This document shows positions 1-6,000 of a stretch of 8,166 bases of DNA, piece after piece. The stretch's first letter is position 1. Every line of letters starts with the position of its first letter. Source of the DNA: Methanobacteriota archaeon (lineage in GTDB: Archaea; Thermoplasmatota; Poseidoniia; Poseidoniales; Poseidoniaceae); contig PBOE01000042.1 of NCBI GenBank assembly GCA_002725275.1, positions 1-8,166 on the forward strand, given 5' to 3'. Made by a program: the position numbers and the translations under genes. Below the pieces are notes generated by a model, which saw nothing but the letters and a program-made list of their open reading frames with translations, was not told where the DNA came from and searched no databases.

Positions 1-3000
1 CTACCGATACTACGGTTCCTACTACTACATCCCATGGCACAAGTACACCTTCAGCTCTTCCAGCGCTCTGCCCAGCGGTGCAACCGTTGACAAGATCGAG
101 TGGAAGAAATACATGAACTACGCCTACGGTTCAACCCGCACCTTCCAAGTGAAGGTTCTGGAAAACTGTGGCCTGGCCCCACGCTACTCCTACAGCATGG
201 GTTCCAGTTCGTGTTCCGGCTCGTCCATCAGTGGCAGCTACCTGACTTCCAACTACGGTGGTACGGCTGCTCGAAGCCTCAAGGCTTCGATCGGTCGCTC
301 GCCATCCGCAGCCACGGTCAGCAGCAGCGGTACCGGTTGGAAGACCGTCACCCTGTGTAACTCCGCCACGGCCTGTGCCGCAACTTCTGGCGGTGTCTCC
401 ATCATCACCAACGCCATGAGCAACTCGGGCACCGTTGGTGTGGGTGAATACTACACCGGTGGAAGCGCTTACTTCTACACGTACGCCTACGCCTCTGGCA
501 GCCGCAACTCTCACCTCCTCGTCACCTACTCGGGTGGTACGGATTCCGATGCCCCAACCTCGGACTTTGTTCCCTACACGGGAATTGACTCGTACATTGA
601 GGGTGAGCGAACGCTCTTCATCAAGCTGACCGACATGTCCGGTATTGACACCACGTCGAGCGGCGCACCTGTGCTCTACTACTCCACCAACGGTGGAACC
701 TCGTGGAGCACCACCAGCTACGGACTGGGCTCCAACAACCAGTTCGACGCCGGTGAACTCGTGTCCATTGGCACCTGTTCCAGCACCGCTACCGACTGCC
801 GATTCAAGGCACGTGTGGACGATCTGTCCTACGGGGACGACTTCCAGTACTACTGGAAGTTCCAAGACCTGAACCAGGGCAGCAACGGCGCCAACGTCGG
901 CTACGAACCTGCCTTGACCGGTACGCAGACGACGCCTACGCCCTACCAGGTTGACATCGTTGACCCAGCCAACGCACCAACTTCGCACAAGAAGATGACC
1001 GTGCTGACCACGGACGTCCACGCAGGCAGCTACTTCACGCCTCAGGGCTTCATGGACCGCCAGATGACCTACTACAGCCACTCCGATGAGTACTTCTTCG
1101 AGTTCGACACTTCGAACTGTGGCACGGGTTCGCAGTCCTGTTTCTACACCGGCACCAGCACCTTCTACGGTAACTGGCTCGCTCGTGGAAACACCGCACC
1201 TGCTTACGGCTACTACGGCATGAACAGCGGTACCAACAAGTTCAACCAGAACCTGTGGAACAACAACGGCGACGGCTTCCTGCAGATTGCTGCCAAGGAC
1301 GGCCCCGGCATGAACATCATCTTCGTGTACAACAGCCAGCTGAACAAGTGGGCCACCGTCGGTGTTGACACCGAAACCGGTATCGACACCCCCTTGACCG
1401 GCGGCAGCCAAGCCACGGCCTCGTTGTCCTACGGGTACTCTCAGGCCTACAAATTCGCCATTCCCGGCGACATCACCGGTTCCTTTGGTACGTTCTCGTT
1501 CAACGCAACGCAGACCACCACGACCGCTAACCGATTGTGTGTCACCACCAACGGTTGGTACTACTTCTACCGGTCCATCAGCACCGACCGCTGTACCTCG
1601 GCTTACTACATGATCTACGGTTCGACCTCCTCCTACCGCTGGAGTGGTTTCGCCCTTGGCTCCGGCTACTACGGCCGCCAAGCCAGCACCGGCGACATCA
1701 CCTACAAGGTGGGCAACGTCGCACCAACGCCTGACACGTTCAAGCCCGAGATGCTCCACACCGCCATGCAAGACTCGCATGCCAAGAGCCGCACGGTCTC
1801 GGTCACCATCCTCGATGCTGGTGACCCAGCCGCAGGGCTCAACGTGAGCAACTCTGCTGGTGTCGGGCCGACCCTGTATCACCGAGTCACGCCGGACGGC
1901 GGCACGGCGGGAAGCTGGACTTCCACGGCCATGACCCAAGAATCTGGCAAGACCCGAACGCAGTGTCAACTCGCAGCCTGTACCTGGAGTGCCCCCATCG
2001 AAGACCTCGAGGTCAACGACACGGTGGAGTACTACTTCAGCAGCCGAGACGTTTCGACGGTGTCTTCGGGTGTCAACGCCAACACCTCGTCGACCTTCTC
2101 CTTTGAGCGAGGCGACCCCAACAAGGTGTTCGTGGTTGAGTGGCACGACATGTCGTACTACACCTACGGTCAACTCTGTACCGTTCAGGCCTTGTTCTAC
2201 GACGTGACCAACGAGATTGAGTACAAGTACGACAGCAACTGTCGCACCACCTACAACTCCTGGTCGATCGGCTACATGGACCAAACCCGCCAGAAGGGTG
2301 CCAGCATTGCGCACTCCTCCTCGACGAGTTTCAACACCAACCCTGGCCACGTTCCAACGACGTCGAACTTCCGAATCTCGACCAGCTCGACCGCCCACGC
2401 ATGGGAATCCTTCGACAAGGGTCTGGTGGAAGTCACCAACGCTGACACGGCTTTGACCGGCACGTCCAACGGACGCCCGTACCTGTACTACTGTATCTCG
2501 TCCTACTACTGGAACACGTACAAGGCTCGCTGCAACGCGAACATTGACATCCCAGCAGGCTTCGAGTTCGAGTACTTCGGCACGACCTACGACGGCGACG
2601 ACTCCAACGACCGTATCCAACTCAGCCGACAAGGCTCGATGTACTTCATCAGCAACGGCAACACCAACGTTGAGCGCAACCTGTGGACGTACCACCAGCC
2701 CGCTCTCCCCTACTCGGGAAGCAGCCTGGCCCGCCCCGGGACCATCGCTCCGTTCTGGACTGGATACAACCAGTACTACTGCTACGTGAACTCCAACCAG
2801 GACTGTTCCGTCTACTACCGTGTGATGCCTTACGAAGGCAAGGGTACCGACGTCACGGCTGACATCACGTCCGACCCAGTGTGGGACCTGACCGACAGCC
2901 CGATCCGCATCAACCCGTCCAACGACTACCTCGTGGTCTCCTCCGACTTGACCATCAAGCCCGGTGTGGAGATTTACGTCGCACCCGGGAAGGGAATCTC

Positions 3001-6000
3001 CTTCGACGGTGCATGTACCAAGATGACGGCCCTGGCCAACGAGACCCACCCCATCAACATCACCGGTATGAACGGTGGTGAGTGGAAGGGTATGGCCTTC
3101 ACGGACGACTGTACCACCGCTGGTGGAACCGACGACCGACACCAATTCAGCTACGTGAACTTTGAGAACACGTCCGGTGCGGTCTTCCGCTCCGGTAGCC
3201 GTCACGACAACTCTGGACCGTCCTGTGGCAGTTCGACAGCGGACTGTAACACCGGAAACTACACCATGAGCGACGTGACCTTCACCAACGTCGGTGCCGT
3301 GTTCACCCACGGCAGCGGCCAAGGAACCGTTGTTACCATGGAAAACTTCGAGGTTGACGGCGCTGATGAGGCGTGTTTCAACTTCCCAGAGAACACCATT
3401 GCAACGCTGAAGGAAGGGACGATCAAGAACTGTAACACCGACGGAAAGTCCTGGGCTGGTACCATCGTGAACTACCCCGGTTCCACCGCCGGTGCTCTGC
3501 ACGCTGAGAACCTCACCGTCGAGAACTCCTACGTGAACTTCATCGACGTTGACCTCCAGCACGTCACCGTCTCGAACGTCACCGTCACCAACCCATCGGC
3601 TCAGACCGGTGTGGCCATTGACTCGATGTTTGGCACGGCCTCCAACGTGATGTTGAACAACGTTGACGTGGACAGCTACGCCAACTCTGGCATCAACGCC
3701 ATGGGCAGCCTTTCCATCCACGACGTTGACTTCGGTTCCGCCAACCTCTGGCTCATCCCAGGCGGCTGGTCTCAAACCGGAAACGGCCCGGCCGGTTCCG
3801 ATGCCATGTTTGCTGGTATCACCGCAGGCGACATCACCATGCAGCGCATCCACCCCGGTACCTTCACCGGCATCACGGCTGAAGACATCTCGATGAGCGG
3901 TTCCGCCATCGTCGCTGAAACGGTTGACATGGACAACTTCGACATCGATTCGTTCACCATCGCCGGCTGCGGCTGGACCATGAACATGGCTGGTGCTTCG
4001 TTGGAATCCTTCAAGAGCACCTGTTCCAGCTCCTCCGCAAAGAACACGATTTCGATCGGCGACAGCGACTTCGCGCACGGCTCCAGCTCCGACCACGTCA
4101 TTGACGGGCGCAACACCCACATCACCGTGGGTGAGTCGTCCATCAGCAGCTCGAGCGTGAGCTCCGGTACGACGGAAGTTGCCAAGGCACGCAGCGGCAC
4201 CAACGTGGTGCTTGTTGACGTTGACCTGAACGGCAACGACTGTTCGGACTCCAGCGGTGACACGGGCAACTGTGCTTACGACGTCTCCTCGTCCAGCAGC
4301 AACCCGTCGATGGTCTACTTCGGTGGCCTCGCCAACGTGTCCGTTTACCGATTGGCTCAGTCCAACAAGGTGTACAAGGCCGACCACGTCGTTTCTGCTA
4401 CCCTGCTCGACAGCAGCATGAACGAACTCTTCGAAGTCGGCAGCCACATCACGGACGCCAACGGCAACACCAGCGTTTGGGTTGTCGTGGAAGACAGCGA
4501 CGGTACGGCCTACGAGGACCACGTCGTCCGAGCATTCGGTACGGCCGGTCAGAACGAGACCTACCCCGATGATTACCCCGACGTCACCTTGGCCAGTTCC
4601 TGGTACCCAAGCAACGGCTACACCTGGGGCACGCACTTGGACTTGCTCCTTGAGCCAGCACCGGTCGTTCTCAACGACCCAACGCTGAACTGCTACAAGC
4701 TGATCAACGACCCGTTCTACACGGGCCAGTCGATGGCCTCCGGTGGATACGACCTCCGTGGCAACTTCGACGGTGTGGACACGTTCACCTTTGATGACAC
4801 CTCGATCACGGTTTCGGCCGACCTGATGCTCGATACCTGTGGTTTCGAGCTGCAGGGTGGTTCGCTGCGTGTTCAGAGCACGGCCACCTCATCGCCTGTC
4901 ATCACCATCAAGGACACTGGGTTCTTGACGGCGAACAACGACGGTACCTCTGGTAGCCCAGCCGCTATCCGTGCGGTCTCCTCGACCTACGGTCTGCACC
5001 TGGACATCCAGAACGGCGGTACGCTGACGCTCGACCACGCCAACCTCCGAGACGTCGCTTGGGACACGACCACCGAGTCGGCCCTCTACATCGGCAACGG
5101 TGCCACCTTGAACATGATGGACTCTGCGACCGTCTTCGGTTCCTCGGCCAGCGCTGACGAAATGGCGACGGTCAAGATTCAGGGCGGCTCGGCGAACATC
5201 GATTCGTCCAGCATCATCAACACCGGTCAGACCGGTACGGCGATCTGGATCGAAAACTCCGGTGCTTCGCTCACCGACATCATCGTCAAGAACGCTGCCG
5301 TCGGTATCCAGAGCTACAACGGCGCTCCCCAAGTGGACGGCTTCACCTCCAACGGCAACACCGTCGGTATCAACGCCTACGGTGGCATGTCCCTGCCAAC
5401 CATCTACCGAAGTACGTCCCTCTCTGGCGCATCCGCTGGCTGGACCACCTACAAGATCGACTTGTCCACCTACTTGGGCACGGGCGACTACCTGCAGGTC
5501 GGTGCCAACTCGGTCTTCGCTGGTGGAGACGCTCACCCAAGCTACAACTACGCCACGGGCAAGTACTACTTCATCACGGACCGCATGAACATCATGTTCG
5601 AGGACGACTCCGGTAACGAGTGGAACATCACCAGCAGCGGCCAAGAGGGATACTACCCCTACGGCAGCGATGACCCAGCGGTCACGGCCGGTACCCACTC
5701 CTACAACGGTGGTACGGGCGGTGCACCATCCTGGCACTGCAACTACTACGGCTACAGCTTCGGACCGAACTACCAGACGTGGGAAGGCTACTTCTACTAC
5801 CTCCACCGATTCTGGCTGGGCAACTTCGTCGGCTACCCCGACTACTACGAAGCGCCTGACGAGTTCGGCTTCGGTTGGGAGGCTACGGACTTCTCGCCAA
5901 CGGGCAACTACCAGTCTCGCTACCCGTACAAGTACTGGGGCTTCTACTCCCCGTCCTTCTACTTCAGCGGCGTCTACGCGCCACCTGAAGGTGCGAACGG

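Noticed and set aside
110..112. In-frame ATG near the left edge as a possible start
   Set aside because: The frame is open to the left edge with a good beta-domain sequence before this codon, no ribosome-binding site and no signal peptide after it, so it is an internal methionine.
3555..3590. Short repeated 'aacgtcaccgtc' unit as a possible microsatellite
   Set aside because: Only about two copies, encoding the normal beta-helix strand pattern V-S-N-V-T-V-T-N; no slippage tract.
131..4636. Very long open frame on the minus strand (about 1,500 codons)
   Set aside because: It is exactly codon-aligned with the real gene and ends at TCA codons of the sense strand (128 and 4889). Lack of TTA, CTA and TCA in the sense frame fully explains it. 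Its translation is Val/Gly/Arg/His-rich with no recognisable domain.
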